In this document: piece by piece, positions 1-20,694 of the stretch | Layout of the letters: every line of letters begins with the position of its first letter | Position numbering within the stretch: the stretch's first letter is position 1 | Source: Epinephelus fuscoguttatus | Lineage: Eukaryota > Chordata > Actinopteri > Perciformes > Serranidae | NCBI RefSeq assembly: GCF_011397635.1 | Contig: NC_064760.1 | Coordinates: 33,437,856-33,501,855, forward strand | DNA length: 64,000 bases | Reading direction: 5' to 3' | Notes under the pieces: model-generated | The model's database searches: none | Told to the model about the DNA's origin: nothing | Seen by the model: only the letters and a program-made list of their open reading frames with translations | Position numbers and translations under genes: made by a program

Positions 1-19
1 CACTCAGTGTGCTGCTCAC

Positions 20-3000
20 CTTCCCCGATGAGAGGCGGATCTGGCCCCGTCTTCTCGAAATTAATGACGACACCGCTTTGAACCTTTTGGACCAGAGACT
101 CCAGACACTGGTTCAACATCCTCTGTGTCCGCACACAGTACGATCGCCCTGAGAGAAAAACAGGAAGCACAGTTATTAGGGATGGAAGAAAATATTGATA
201 CACTTGAGTATGGCAACATTAGACCTTTGAATGTGTCCACTAAACCAAGTTCAAGTTGACTGATTTATCTGGCATTGTGACATGAAACAATGTTTTCTTC
301 ATTAAAATAAAAAATGACCACTGAGTGCCACAGGGGGACTTGATTAGCAAATCAGTACTACAGGCAGGACTAACACTGTTATCACAATGTTGTCAAGTGG
401 TGCACCTGAACCAATGAGGGGTTATAACATTTATGGCGAGTGTTATAGACGAGGTAGAAGCTGCTATTAAGGGTGTTCTACATTGGCGTGTCTTCTCAAT
501 ATCGTCCAACATCGTATTTTGTTTTACTTCACTGTGTTCCATTCTTAAAACATGTTTGTTGGCGTGACTATGCATCACTGTGGACTTTATATGACGTTAG
601 ATTCAGGCAGTTACGTTGGTTTCCAGTGATTAGTTAGAAAAAAATCACATGGGAAATCATTCAGAGTGGACTCAATGTCAGAGTAAAGATGGAAACAGAG
701 TGTGACAAGTTGACAATTCTGTCTGATATCAAGCAAGGAAAATGCCAAACCTCCAGTGACTTCACACATCTGGGTGATGGCAGACTCATCTGTGGGGACG
801 CTACCGAGTTGCTCGGTGTCTGGTGTGGCTGCTCCTGGCAGCCTCAGCACCAGCGCAAATAGACGCTGGTCCCAGCGGAAGGGCTCCTTGGTCAGCTCGC
901 TGCCTGCCAATGGAGAGTTCAAAGGCAGGTGGAGCTACACAACAAGACAAAGAAAGAAAAGGATAATGTGAAAACTGCCGCAGGCCACCATTTGCACAGT
1001 TTTACAAACATTAGCATTCGTGTTATTATACAGTCCAAACAAATCAGTACATAGCAGCACTACTGCGTTTGTTTGTGCTCTCACCTCATCTGGCACCCCA
1101 GAGCTGTGTGTAAGCTTGTTCCCATCAGTGATAGTGATGATCACAGATGGCTCCAAGAAGAAGGGGTTACGGCCCTGAGATGGAAAGTGTAACATTCAGC
1201 AATTAAATCCAAGTTCAAGCAAACACTGACCCCATTTATTCTCTGCTACACTGTTCACAGCTCTGCGTATCAAAAACATTCCCATCTCCATAAACATCAA
1301 ATGGAGCTGGTTTCCCATGCTTATGGTAATGGCAAAATGCAGGAACACTATTAAAACAGAGGTCCACTTAAACACAGTATTTAATAAGGTATTAGCTTCA
1401 GACCTCTGTTATTAACCTCCTGAATACTAATATGAACTGTGTATTGCAGCTTGTAATCTTTGCCTTGTGTCAGAATGCATCTGTAAGCTGCACAGTGTCC
1501 TTGTGTTACTCATTAAGGACAGAGGCCTCCACCACTGTGCTGTAGGGGTCAGCCTTGTCTAATTCAAACACACACACAGAATGCCTAAGTAGATTCACAC
1601 ACACATGCCAATGCACAGAACTTGTGTCACTACTTGAGCGTAGTAATCTCTCTCTGCGCCGTCCAGCTGAGGTTTGCAGAAACAATGTGTGTGAGGAACT
1701 GATGCTAACTGAGGAAGACTGAGTGGATTAAGCTGCAATTGAAAGTCAATATTCAACTCTTTGTTCCCGGGTAAAGGAGGGAAGAAGTGCCAGCTGAAAG
1801 CTTTGCGACAATCATTATCAAACCTTCATTTATCCAGGGAAAACACACACATATATTGTAGGGGCTGGCTCTATCAGAAACGCTTGTTACACTCGGTTAC
1901 TAGCTTGCATGTCAGAATTAATTTTATCTTGTGAAATCAGCTTTAAGATGTTTCGCTCACGGACAGTTATCTTCCTCCACTTGTATTATTTTCAGCTTTT
2001 CTTTCTTGGACTCAAATCAGCATCTCTCTGTTTCTACATCCCATTATCTGTTCTCTAATTTTTACTGCTATGTTATGCTGATTATTTGAAATGTTAGTCT
2101 GAATTTTCAACATATCTTCACCCACGTTTTCCTCAGATAAAAAGGCTGTCACAGAGTCTAAGTCTGCAGTTCACCTGACTCTCATTGGCCTGTTTATGCT
2201 TATAAGCCCCAGTTTGAAAAATCACACAAGGCAAAAGAAATGCCAATACATATCACAATAAAAACTCTTGATGATTACTGTGCTGTAATTACCGATATTA
2301 TAATATAGATTACCAATCCACAACTAAATATGGCACGCCACTTTCTCATAATAATTTCAATTAGGGCTGCAACTAACATTTTTTCATTATTGATAAATCC
2401 GCCAAGTATTTTCTTAATTGTCCACCTGCCCAGGGACAACAGATGCAACTGCGCAGCTATCTAACGCTGGGGCAATTACTTTTAACTGTGTTGTCCCTGC
2501 AAGAAATAAACATTAAATTAATTAGTCTATTAATTCTTGGTCTATAAAATGCCAGAGAATTGTGAAAAATGTGAAACATTTGGTATCTTTGCTCGTTGAA
2601 AAAGCAACAAAAAAACAAGCGCAGTTTTGGCTCTAGTTAAAATGAAACAGATGAATCTGCTGCCAATAAATGCATGATAGGACGCTGGTGCCAAAATACC
2701 TGTCCGTAGTTGTCGATGCCCGAGACGAGGCGATTGAGGTTAAGCAGGTCAAAGGCCGTGCGGAGAGCGTTGCCTAATGTAGTCAGCCCAGATGCCTGCA
2801 GGTTCTTCAGCTCGCACATGAAGGTGGCATGGTTCTCCTTCCAGCCTGCCTGAAATACACACACGTTGACAGCGTGTTGAATGAACTGCATGACAAACAG
2901 CTGTACAACTGAGCAGCAGAGGAGGCCTGAGGTCATAGTGCATGGTTAACAGCCACAAACCAAAATAGATCCACACCCACAGATACCCATACTATGTAAT

Positions 3001-6000
3001 TACAAAGAAAAACAGAACGAGTTTTGTTCACTGGCAACCACAAACTGATTCATGTCGAGCATGTGACTGCCACCTTTGGTAAAAGGAGTTGATATCTTAG
3101 CAACACATTGATTCTGTGCAACATGACATAACAGCAAGCATAAAATGAGATCAGCTTGTGTCAAGCTCTGGGAACGGAAGATAATATTGTTGAAATTCAG
3201 GCCCACATTTGAGCTGGGAAATGCTGTTTAAGAAAGAGTCTAATTTCATACATGACAAGCATCCAGAAATACACTTCCTACTGCCGCCTGTCCTCTGTGA
3301 CAGAGATACACTCCCACAGGAGAGGGTGTGGGTGTGTAGCTGCTCTTGGACTTTTCTCCAGCAGGGTCAAGTACCTTACTGCTGCGGCCTCATGCTTAAT
3401 CTAAGGATGACCTGCAAGCTTACCACTTCCTTTATCGGGAGAGGGAGGGGGGAAGAGGCTGAAGACGCACAGAGAGAGAGATGAAAAAACTTGAAGCACC
3501 AATGTCTGCTCTCTGAATCAGGCCAGTGGATCTAGATTTTTGGATTATCATGGGATATCATTCCAAAGCCATGATTTGGGTGGAATTTCTAGGAAAGCTC
3601 AGAGGGTTACATGACGTTAGATAAATATTGTAGAGTCATACGAGCAACATCACTGAGCAGCTGAGGCAGAACTGAAGGGGGAAACACATTCACAGGGCTG
3701 GTAATAGACCCAGACATAAACCCTTGCGTAGGCCCGTAGAAATGTAAGGCTTAGCTTGCACTCAATAATTCAGACTACAGAATATTTCTATTTTCCTCTC
3801 ACCCAACCTCCTCTCTCTCCCTCTACATCAACAATTTATTGCCTCTGTAACTGTGCAATCAGAGTAGCCCCATTCAGTATAACCTTGTCCTTTCATCATA
3901 ATCCTCGGTGCACAAAGCAGGCAGAGACAACAAAGGAGAAGGCAATGAAGACAAAGAGAGGAAGAGCAGGAGGGAGATGAGTTGAGAACACACTTTACAA
4001 CGGGGGAATAGCACTTCTTGGATTATTTGGCTAAACACAAGACTTATTTCAGTGGGACGAGAGAAGCAATGATCTGGACTGGGCAAATACTGCAAGGTCA
4101 ATAGCTGAATGAAGTAGGCATCAATGACAACATCCACTCAAAGCATTTCATCATGACCCAGTCCTACAGTAGCAGAATAAAAAGTATGCAATAATGTTTT
4201 AAGTGCTGGGGCACTGAGCTCAAATTGGTTCTTTTGGAGGTCAATAAAAGAGCCACACATAAACCCACAGTTACTTTGCTTCTTGCACTGCTTTAAATAT
4301 TTACACTAAACAAGGCTGCACATTAGTTAATTAAAAAAGACAACAACCTCAAAAGCTGTGTTGAAAGTACACCAAATATTTTGCAACAGAAGTACTACTA
4401 TTAATGTTGTGTCTAAAAATGTTACTTGAGAAAAGGGAAGTGGCTACTCTTAAAAATAGCACTGCTCATCTGTCAAAAGTTTGGATATATATTAAAATCA
4501 TTATGCAAAAAAAAAATTATTTCATTTTTTATCCAGCATGGGTTAAGAAAAATATAATCAAAATAAAAATGTAACAAGCCCTAGAAGATTAGTCAAAAGT
4601 AAGACTGAATAAATAAATGATAGTGAGCTAAATATTTAATTGATTGTACGAGACAAAATGTTTTTTATATCTCTGATCAGCTTATGAAAAAAAAGAATTC
4701 ATTTTACACCCTGAAGCTTCATTTTTCCACTCATTTCTCCTATATACTCACCACTGGCACATGTTTAATTATTCAAACATTTCCCATTCTCTTTCTTGCT
4801 ATCATAATTACAAGTGCATCCATAATGCCCGCGCATGTAAATAAAGAGTGTAAAATATCATACTATATGATTATATAGTTTGTATCTAATTATCATGAGA
4901 CAGAGTGTAATATTGTGGCCTCTGGTCTTGTGCTATTCAAAAAATAAAGCTGTTGGAATGCTAAATACACTGAAATTTTCAGGAGTATTATCAAAAAACA
5001 AGAATTGTTGAATTAGCTGGTCATTACAGGTATCTTATCACTTGCACTGTACTCGATCTGTCTTTTAAACCTCATACCAGCTACTGCTATTAAGGATGAA
5101 GTAATCAGTTACCTTCCAGCTCTGGTATTTTGTAATTTGGTCATGAGGCATGCAAACACAGAATAAGACTTTACAAGGAAAGAAAACTATTCTGCGTGTT
5201 GTGAAGCATTAATGATATGGTGATAGAGTGAGTACTGCAATGCATATTGTGCAGGGAGTAGTAACAGTGTTGTTTATGGACAGAGTTAGACAAGCCAGGA
5301 GATCCCTAATACAGACCAGCCACTAAAGTGGATCAGGGACCTCAGGGGTTCATGTGGGTACTAAGGATTGTATTTTATTGGGCATAAAAAGCTCAGAGAG
5401 GGAGATGTGTGCCAGGTCATAAAACAAATCAATTGATTACTGGGAGGATAGCTTTGCTGACATGAAACCCCTGAAATTATTGCAGTGATTCACAGGTTGT
5501 GTGTTTGGTGTTTTCTTGCCTGTGTGTGCATATATGAAAACTAGAGAGTGTTTGTATGCGGGGCCATTATGCTCATAGTATCGCTATGTCAAATAATTAT
5601 CATATGAATAATGATTATTTTCTTCCAGCGAACTCACATAAAAAAAATCTCATGATGAAGAGGGCTTATCAACTTTCAGCCTAGACTGGCCAATGGTAAT
5701 GCGTGGATGGTGCAGGGGGAGGAGTACATGATGATTGGCGGGCTCTTTGATCAATCAGAACACTGTACTTTTAAAAAAAGAGCGACGTCATAGGCGATAA
5801 TAAATCTCTCCGCCTCCATCTCAACGCCCGAGACTTTTCTCAACACAAAAGCAAAATGTCCGCTGGATGGTCGGAGGCAGTGCAGCTCCGGGTCTGCGGT
5901 TATTTGGAGCAAAAAAAGGCCGTTTTTTTCGCCACCGGGAAGCCGCCCAACACTGACTACAAACCAGAAGGACAATAAAGTCTGACTGACAGAAAAATAC

Positions 6001-6354
6001 GTTGGACTTGTCAAATGTAAACAGTGTATCAGTTGCTAATTACCTTCACTCCGTATGGTGGATCATCGAATGTAACTAGCATGTACCTGTCGCCTCTACT
6101 AGCCGGGTCTCGAGCACGCAGCTGTCAAAAAAAGAAAACCAAAAACAACATATATTAATTTCGACCGACCTTGCCCAAGGAACCCTAAGCTCAACAAAGG
6201 TGCATACTTGCTGGAAAAAAGTCGGGGTAAAATCATTCGTTACCTTCATAAAGACCTCAACCGCGCCTTTAGCAACGTCCAGATACGTCGTACCCAAATA
6301 AGTGCGCTGATTCATAGAGGCGGACGTGTCTAACAGGAAAAGTAAAATAGGCAT
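20..6354 (-). CDS. ints6l: Integrator complex subunit 6-like, N-terminal part (gene runs off the left edge)
   Basis: Six coding exons read on the minus strand: 6354-6244, 6121-6044, 2849-2700, 1174-1085, 934-751 and 148-20, all with GT/AG borders and compatible phases. They give about 247 residues starting MPILLFLLDTSASMNQRTYL, which I recognise as the von Willebrand factor A domain of INTS6/INTS6L. The MIDAS metal site is visible as D9-T-S11-A-S13, with the TTLG threonines near 86-87 and the TITDG aspartate near 130. The family is known as an Integrator subunit linking the complex to PP2A at paused RNA polymerase II. The MPILLF start is the family start. INTS6L rather than INTS6 is inferred from the neighbours (mospd1, fam122b, hprt1, phf6). 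The C-terminal two thirds lie outside the window. The intron at 2850-6043 (3.2 kb) holds no gene I can see. Confidence 0.93.
2356..2640. repeat. dispersed fish repeat fragment (ints6l intron 3)
   Basis: It begins with the fish repeat signature TTAGGGCTGCAACTAAC and continues with the family's AATTAGTCTATTAATT and TGGTCTATAAAATGCCAGA blocks. The far end of the same family appears in reverse at about 54380-54460 (AATGATTAAAATCATTGTTAGTCTCAGCCCTG). Family class is not assigned; it is recalled as a very common teleost dispersed repeat. Confidence 0.6.
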
Positions 6355-6660
6355 TTTAAATGTAAAGCCGCGGCTGTATGCTTTTCTAAAATTACTGTTA
6401 TACACATGTGACCTATCGTGCGGCCAAACAGTTCACACATGTGTGTATATATATTTGTTATAATAAGCCCCCCCTCCAGAAGAGGGCCGTTGCCTCTGCT
6501 CTCTCTCTATCTGCCTTTCTAGAGCTCTGTCTCGGCTCGCGCTGTTCAACTTCTGCTCCTAACCGAATGGAACGCCCCGCTCCCTCCACTGCGACGCCAT
6601 TGGCCGAGCCCGATTCCACTGACCACGCCCCCAATAATATATAAATATATAACGAGGTCG
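6355..6660 (-). promoter_or_regulatory. ints6l 5'UTR and probable promoter
   Basis: This stretch lies directly upstream of the ints6l start codon. It is locally richer in CG than its surroundings (6530-6610), contains a CCAATGGC-type box in reverse near 6597-6605, and has an AT-rich TATA-like run near 6632-6650. No splice site was needed upstream of the start. The transcription start is not determined. Confidence 0.5.
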
Positions 6661-8540
6661 CGATGGCGTGTGTGTATACAGTACAGCCGCCTGCCGTTTC
6701 TGTTGTATGCTAAAGGGGTGGGTATTCAAAAGTGTTGTCCATGGCGCTGTGATCCTCACCACAGAGCAGCATATGTGTCCGGACTGCATCAGACAACTGA
6801 TAATACGCTAGCTGTATAGATCATATTAATAGACATGAATTGTCTTGCCAATTCCCTCGCATCCCGCCCCCCCCCCCCCCACACACACACACACACACAC
6901 TGCCTCTCTCTTTCTCAGATCCAATCTCTCTCTCTTTCTCCCTCCTGTCACTCTCATGCTGCGTTCAAGGCACCTCATAAGGTTCGTCTTTCCGCCTCTC
7001 CAACACAACATAACAAGACCACGTGCAGTTCCATGGCCTAACCAAGACAACAAAATATTTTGGGACTGTTCTTTCTGTTCTGTACTTGTCAGAGGAAAGG
7101 GGGTGGGAAGTTGAGGGTGACTTCCTGTTTTTTTTTTTTTGTTTTTTTTTGTTTTTTTGATCTTCCCTAAAGCTGCAAATATTTTTCCTTGAGCCTCCCT
7201 GAGTAACTGGCGGAAAATGTCTGACCCTCCCTCCACCATAAATTAGTTATTAGATTTTTAAGTATCGTTTGATGTTTGAGAGTTAAAATGTTTTTGATGA
7301 TGAAATCCTGGAATTAAACTCATCAGGCATGCTGATTAGTTAGTGCAAATGGCTTATTTTGGGCCAAATATTAAATGAGATGTAGAATAAAGGAATTTTG
7401 ATTATCACTATTTTAAGCTGATTTTTTTTTTGTTTGTTTGACAGAAGCATTCATGGCACGTGATGTGTCCAGGGACCATCCCTTTAAAAAATATCTGTGG
7501 TAATATAAATACCAAATGCAACCATTTACCTTTGTAAGCCCCTCCCCTAAGCCAAAATATAAAAAGATAAGTCCCTCCCCAGTGCTAAAAAAAAAAAATT
7601 TGACATGCCTCCCTTTTTTTGCACCACCCCTCCCCCTCCCAACTAACGATCAGTCTCTTATTTGGACTGTTTAGTGCCATACTTATGATATAGCCTATAT
7701 TAATGGGGTACTGTAACAGCAAAATTGAGGAATAATTCACATTAAGGTTTAAAACTGTGCAGAGACAGAACGAACGCAAATAGAAATATTCAAACAGACC
7801 CCAAAAACATGTTATGATAGAAATATAACAGCGAAAAGGTCAGCTTTCACAATCAAGCCTCTTACACCATCAAATGATAGCAATAAATCCGACAGCATTT
7901 GAGGGCAGCATCACTTACAATAAGGGCATTCTTGATCCGTCTTTTTAACACTTAATCAAACGCCCTATCATTAAATTACAAATGGCCACAAGCTTGTGTT
8001 TATTATAGACTCAGACTTTATATTAAAAGAGATTAGAATAAATTATCTCTTGGATTTAAAGGTTAGTGGAAGGTCACAGTGGCCAACCCCAGACACAATG
8101 CCTACCTGCAGATGAAGGCCTTATCTCTCCTGGACAGGTTTGTCCACAGTATGCTGCGTGTTTTGTGTAACACTTGCATTTGTTTTTCTGTGTTTGCTGC
8201 GAATGAAAAGTAGGTTGCATGGAGGGGAAATCTAGTTTTTCGGATTCAACATCAACTGACTCTGAATGTAGAGTTGAGGCTTTTATTTTATGCCTAGCTT
8301 GGCAGACAATTATATTCTTTAAGGATACTCGGGGTGAAACACTTCGAAAATCAATTCGCTTCAGTCCATAGTGGAAGTAGCTGTCTGTCACAATGTTTAG
8401 CTTCTTTATACTTTAACAGGCTTATTATTCTAGTTCAGTTAATATCTCACAGTATTCCGCAGATATAAGTGATTTGTTGTGCTTTAGGGCCTTTATGACA
8501 CGCCTACATGCTTTACACAAGCAACGTCTTGAAGTTATTA
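6661..8540. other. intergenic, no gene seen
   Basis: Gap between the divergent ints6l and mospd1 promoters. It holds a poly-C/(AC) microsatellite, a T-rich tract near 7130-7160 and AT-rich unique sequence. Open frames here are short, low-complexity translations without family resemblance. Confidence 0.6.
6867..6900. repeat. poly-C plus (AC)10 microsatellite
   Basis: A run of about 14 C is followed directly by ten AC dinucleotides. It is a simple repeat likely to vary in length between individuals. Confidence 0.95.
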
Positions 8541-8759
8541 CCACACATCTCACTCCTTGCTTGGAGCTTTTTACGTCGGCTTTGTTGACGTCTTGCACGC
8601 ACTCTCTCGCCCTCCGCCGTCCCGGCATGCACCGCGAGGTCTGCAGTATATTATTGACAAAGAAAAAAGGGCTGAAGAGAAACAACAACGGGGTGGGATC
8701 AGAGGCACAAACCGAGGTGATAGCACCGACGTTACACGGACCCGTGTGCTGACAACAAG
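8540..8759 (+). promoter_or_regulatory. mospd1 promoter and non-coding first exon
   Basis: CG-rich compared with its flanks, with a TTGACGTC CRE-like site at about 8583-8590 and a CCGGCATGCACCGCG block near 8622. A good splice donor (AACAAG|GTAAAG) ends the exon at 8759. The next exon begins after the acceptor CTCTTCACAG at 9897 and contains the coding start at 10044. The transcription start is not fixed. Confidence 0.6.
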
Positions 8760-9906
8760 GTAAAGTCTCACTCTGTGTGTTGTCTTCAAATAAAACGGCT
8801 ATGTGTTTTATTTCCTGTAATGACACTGCGCGTAGACAGCGATAAGTGGCTATCAGCTAACATCTGGGGGTTTCCTAGCCGGCTAACGCTAACACTATTG
8901 TACAGCGTTAGCATTACACCATAACGATGTGTTATTACAGTGTCACAGTGTGTTAATGCGGTCATACTGTGGGGTTCAGTCAGAGAGTAGCCAAAAATAT
9001 GGTTGAATTTTCTTTAAATGTCACTGTTGCTTAATATACAACCAACATATTGGCACAAATATCTAATTTCTTGTGTCTGTTTACGTTGTCACCGACCATT
9101 ACAGTGCACTTTAAAGGTAGCTTACATTTTAAGCTTACACGACACCGACACACAAAGATGGCACGATATTTAATCATAAAATATATATCTCAGTAATAAA
9201 AACCCAACTAACACGCTTCGCTGCTGCCGTTATATTAAACCAATCGTAATGTTTATGGGTACATGGAGAGCAAAGTGTTGCGACACAACGAGTGGTTCCT
9301 TGTAACCATGTAAACATTCAAGGGCACGTGACCAGCCACATGGCGTGTACCTAACACTGTTTGCTTTGTTCAACTTAAGTTATTTAAACTTGAACTAAAT
9401 TGCTTCGACCCTCTGTTATTGCCCTGCTCTGCCTTCATCCCTTTATCTCCCCATGAAATCCTGCATTTAAAGTTAGTTTATAGCGTACAGCTTTGATAAG
9501 TGGCCCTTCTCAGATCAAAGTATATATGTATATATGCAGTATATATGCCTGTAAGTCTCAAGAAATTGCATTAGTGAAATGATGACGTATTTTGTTTATG
9601 GCCATTAGCATAATCAATATACTGTTATTTGATTTTTATTAACTCTCAATTATTGACGTTGGCCTTGGCCTCAAAAGTCCAGTATCAGTTGTGCTGTGGT
9701 TGAATTTTTGGTAGTGCACCATATGAGCTTTATTGTATTTGTCACATGCACAATGTTTAAGTACAAAGTAATGAAAAACAGCAGCTTTTGGACTCATAAA
9801 TGCAACATTTTCTCATGACATGTAGCTTAATAAAAAATGAGTGTCTTAAAATGTATTTGAGTATTATACCACTGCCTCTTATTGTGTCTCTTCACAGTCC
9901 CAAGTC

Positions 9907-9950
9907 ATGGCCCTGAGGCGATGAGAGTGGGAAGTGCCGTTTTCACCTGA
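9907..9950 (+). promoter_or_regulatory. two short upstream ORFs in the mospd1 5'UTR
   Basis: In the second 5'UTR exon an ATG at 9907 opens a five-codon frame ending at 9924. A second ATG at 9921 overlaps its stop and opens a nine-codon frame ending at 9950. Both end before the mospd1 start at 10044, so they could lower translation or allow reinitiation. That effect is an inference. Confidence 0.55.
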
Positions 9951-12352
<2,402 letters not shown>

Positions 12353-12786
12353 AGTGCCGTGAGCCAAGAGGAGGAGGCGAAATGACCTAAAGGACGACGA
12401 GAACATCCTCACACCAGAGGCACTGCGACACTTAAATGAGTACAGCTGACAGCAGAGGAACGTGGTACTTACTCAGTTCACCTCGTCCCCCTGAAAAATA
12501 CATTTTAGGATACTTGTTTTCAAATCCACACGTTTGTGTTAATACGTAAACTGACACAATACTGAACTGACGCAAACAGCGGAGACCTCGGGCGCATAGG
12601 TCAAAGGAATGGTAGTGTGAGAAGAGCTGTCCCTGAGCAGGGCCTGTGAAGAAACATGAGGCCATTTATAAAGTGTTTGACCTCATATTTCCTGTGTCTG
12701 TATTTTTATTGCCATTATGTAACAGAATATGGTTAACTTGAGTGTGAAGGAATCGACATGCAAACATTACACATGTATATAAAGCC

Positions 12787-12792
12787 ATTAAA
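12787..12792 (+). terminator. mospd1 polyadenylation signal (ATTAAA)
   Basis: ATTAAA about 435 bp past the mospd1 stop codon, followed by a T-rich stretch. It is the first plausible signal in the 3'UTR. Confidence 0.55.
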
Positions 12793-13171
12793 GTTTTGTT
12801 ATGGTATTCACCTGTAACCATCATTATATTGATGTTTCAAAGCATTTTTAGTGTAGGCTCTGAGGACTAAATGCAGTTTTTTGCATGTGTGGATACCTTA
12901 TCTGGAGGAGTATTTGTTTTTTCCAGCAGTAAGGTACTTTTACATGTCACCAAAGGAAAGATCTTTTTTTGAAGACAATGGTTTGTTCGCAGTACTATAT
13001 CAATGCTCCATCAAACGTTTAATAAAAGACTCAATACAGATGTCTGGTATGATGTTTATAGATTAGGTTAGTTAATGTGCATAACACGCTAGGTCAGTGA
13101 GGTTTAGCGCACATTACTTGGTCATAAGGCCTCTGTTAGCTTTGTATTGATGACGATAACTGTTCATTAAC

Positions 13172-14100
13172 AGAGGCCTGTACCATGAAGCAACTTCATC
13201 TTACCCAGGCTATCTGTCTGTTATCTGGTTTGACTAACCTTGACACTGGCCGTCTGGATAACCTGTACTACAAAGCTGGTTATCAACCAGTTCAGTCAAA
13301 GTGTTAACAACTACAGTCAAATGTCAATGGCGTGGGATGTAGAGGATACTCTACAATCCCATTTTATAACAGAAATGTAGAAATATAAAAAATACTATCC
13401 ATAAAGTTACTGTCAGTCGAGACTTAAATTATGTTTAGGTATCACTAGGCCTATATGGGACATTAGTTCAGAGTGTTTTTTGTTATTTAGTTATCTGATG
13501 ATGAAACTACTTCAAGTATGTCACATAAAACACTTCAAAGTTATGTCAGACTGTTACTGCTGCTGAAGTAACAAGTGGGAAAGTAGTTAATGACTGATGA
13601 TGTCTGTTTGACCAAAATGTTGCATTTGTAATAACTGGAGACATTTTAAAATGTATGGATTATATTTTTTTTTACTAGTTTTAGTCACACAGGTGTCTCA
13701 TGCTATTTTGAGCTGCAGTTATGTTATCAGAGTGTAAAACAGCAACGCTATCGCTGCAGACTCAAATAAAATTCTGCTAAAATCATGTCAAGTGTTGTAA
13801 ATGAACAATGGTTTTAAAACCAGTGGTGATAGACCTCTGAATCAATGAAATGACCTACTATTACTACTGGCTTCTAACAATATATAGTTTACCCTGTTTT
13901 GTTTTGTTTTTACCTGAGACTCCAGACTTTCGTTCATGGTTCCTTTTTTCTTTAGTGATCTGATTGGTCAGAGGTCGGGGTATTGAAAGGCTGTGATCTG
14001 ATACTCTGAAGTTAACTTGCTCCGCAGCAGGTTAGCTGTTAAACATAAGTTACCACAAAGCTTTATCCTGGTAAAGTGAGAACCAGCTTCATAGTACAGA
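13172..14100. mobile_element. MITE-like element with inverted CTGTACYATGAAGC ends
   Basis: The left end reads CTGTACCATGAAGCAACT (from 13178). The right end in reverse complement reads CTGTACTATGAAGCTGGTT (from about 14098). A further internal copy of the motif (CTGTACTACAAAGCTGGTTA) lies near 13263. No transposase reading frame is present, so this is a non-autonomous DNA element, possibly Harbinger-like. It lies between mospd1 and the fam122b 3'UTR. Confidence 0.6.
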
Positions 14101-14477
14101 AAATCCAGCATTGCTATTTATCAGTCTAGATTGTTTTGGTGTGAGTCGCTGAGTGTTTGAGATATCAGCTGCAGAGATGTCTGCCTTCTCCAATATAATG
14201 AACTAGATGGCACTTGGCTGTGCTCAAAGTGCCAAATGTCTCTTTCCAGAACTCATAACCCGGTTACTCAAGATAATCCACAGACTTTGTTGTGAGCAGT
14301 TTCATGTAGGAAGTATTTTCGCTCTACCAAACTACACCTGTCAACCACAAGCTGAGTGCCATATCATCCTTACTTAACCTTTATCCACCAAAAATAGAGA
14401 GTAACTCATGAACAATGATCATAATGACATGATCTTGACATATTTAAAACAGCTATACACACATAATAAAGAAATAA

Positions 14478-16225
14478 TTTATTTAGTCCTGATGTTCGCT
14501 ACGATTGCAATCACAAAAGACACAAGCATAGGCGAGGTGTGAGCCAGCTTGGCAGATTACAGCCTTTTCATTGCAGTCTTACAATGGTATAAGATTATTT
14601 GCCAAAGTCATGCCCTGAACACTTCATTAGATGACTGAGAAAAAAAATCTTGGAAAAATATCTTGTTAACAGCAGGGCAAGCTGACTGCTTTTTCCATTG
14701 TCTTATCTGTATAAAAGGAAAAAGACATTCAGTCAAAAAACTGCACCCACTCTCTTCTATAAATTAAAGGGCACACTTCCATAAAATGATTTACAATCAC
14801 TTTCTTTTGTACATACACATTAAAGGTTACAGAGTTAGCCTTTAACTCATACAGCATAACCCTCTTCAGATGTTTACGTTACACAGGAGCTATGGACACT
14901 AAGAGCCAGGACATTTGAGAGCAAATTTAGGTGCGCAAAAAAAAAAAAAAAAAAAAAAAATCACAGTACAGGTGAAACCTCTATATGCTGTATTTCATAA
15001 ATGTTGTCTGAAGAAAACATCAAGTTTCACTTCTTCTCTGCTTTACACACAGGCTGAAACATCACAGAACTGAGCATCCTGTGCAAAAAGCTATTTTAAA
15101 AAAGTAACCACAGCAGAAACAGCAGTCTCTTTACTCACAATGTGACGGTGCCATGTTGTTTTTGCTGCACGTTCCAGCAGTCAGTTGATTTGGTGTGAAT
15201 GACAATACGAACGGTTTTACTGGGGATAGAAACCTATCACCATCCAATTCTTATAATAAACTTTTTTTTTTTTTAACATCATAAATAACACCATTTCCCC
15301 ATTAGAAAGAAAACGGAATAATTTCTGCGTATCTACAAAAACATCCTGACAAAAACACAGGATACAGAGGAACATTTAGTGTTCAACGCCCAACAGTGAT
15401 GACCATCTCACTTCATCCAGTTAACTGCTAGGTGCATTAATTGCTCACACTAGGCAATTAAAGATGCAGCAAGTGATGGGGAATGGGGCATAAAAGCCAA
15501 ACTTGGAAGAAAAAAAAAAGAATCACCACAGTTCAAAGCCCATAGCATAAAAATATTAAGAAAATCTCCATAGGTGTAACCCACAAGTAGTTTATGTTCG
15601 TTTACAAAGAAAACATATGCTGTTGAAGACCTGTGCCCACATTCACCTCACAGCCAAAACTTAAAACTATGTACGACATCTGACAAGGTTACTATGTACA
15701 TAAATACAAACAAAGCCGGAAAACAATAAGTTAAATATTTTCTTACAAAATCTGCAGACTGTGTACATACAAAGGCATGTGGACAGAAGTTTTCCAGCAC
15801 GAAAACAGGGAAAATGTACACATCCAAATAGTCATTTCTTTGTCCAGTGCTCAATGTCTCTCTCCAGTGAGGGGAACTGGTAGGACAGAAGCATATAGCC
15901 ACTTATGAACACAATATCACTATGAAGCCAAGCACCATCCAAATCCTCTACTAGCAGCTGGTGCTCACAGTGTCTTCAGTCATTCCTAGTTTCACTAGGC
16001 TTACTCCTTCTATGCTAAAACTCATCCATGGCTTTAGTTTCCTTACTTCAAACACATCTAGACCCTCCACAGTGTAGCCATGACTGCCGCTCAATAACAT
16101 AAGTGGAAAATTCCACTTGGACTAAATCTAGGCGATGGTGAGATGGAGGGTCTGAGAAGGAAACTTGTTCCCTGGAGAGATGCTTTTGGCGCCAGTCCGT
16201 TACAGTGTCTCTTGCTATCCCGTGC
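14478..16225 (-). other. probable fam122b 3'UTR
   Basis: Sequence downstream of the fam122b stop on its strand. The only AATAAA signal I found before the MITE is at 14483-14478, giving a 3'UTR of about 1.75 kb. A 20+ bp poly-A (plus strand) lies at 14938-14960. No coding sequence is seen. Confidence 0.45.

Positions 16226-20694
<4,469 letters not shown>

Noticed and set aside
6826-7239. 137-codon minus-strand open frame
   Set aside because: Built largely on poly-A/T and (AC) simple repeats.
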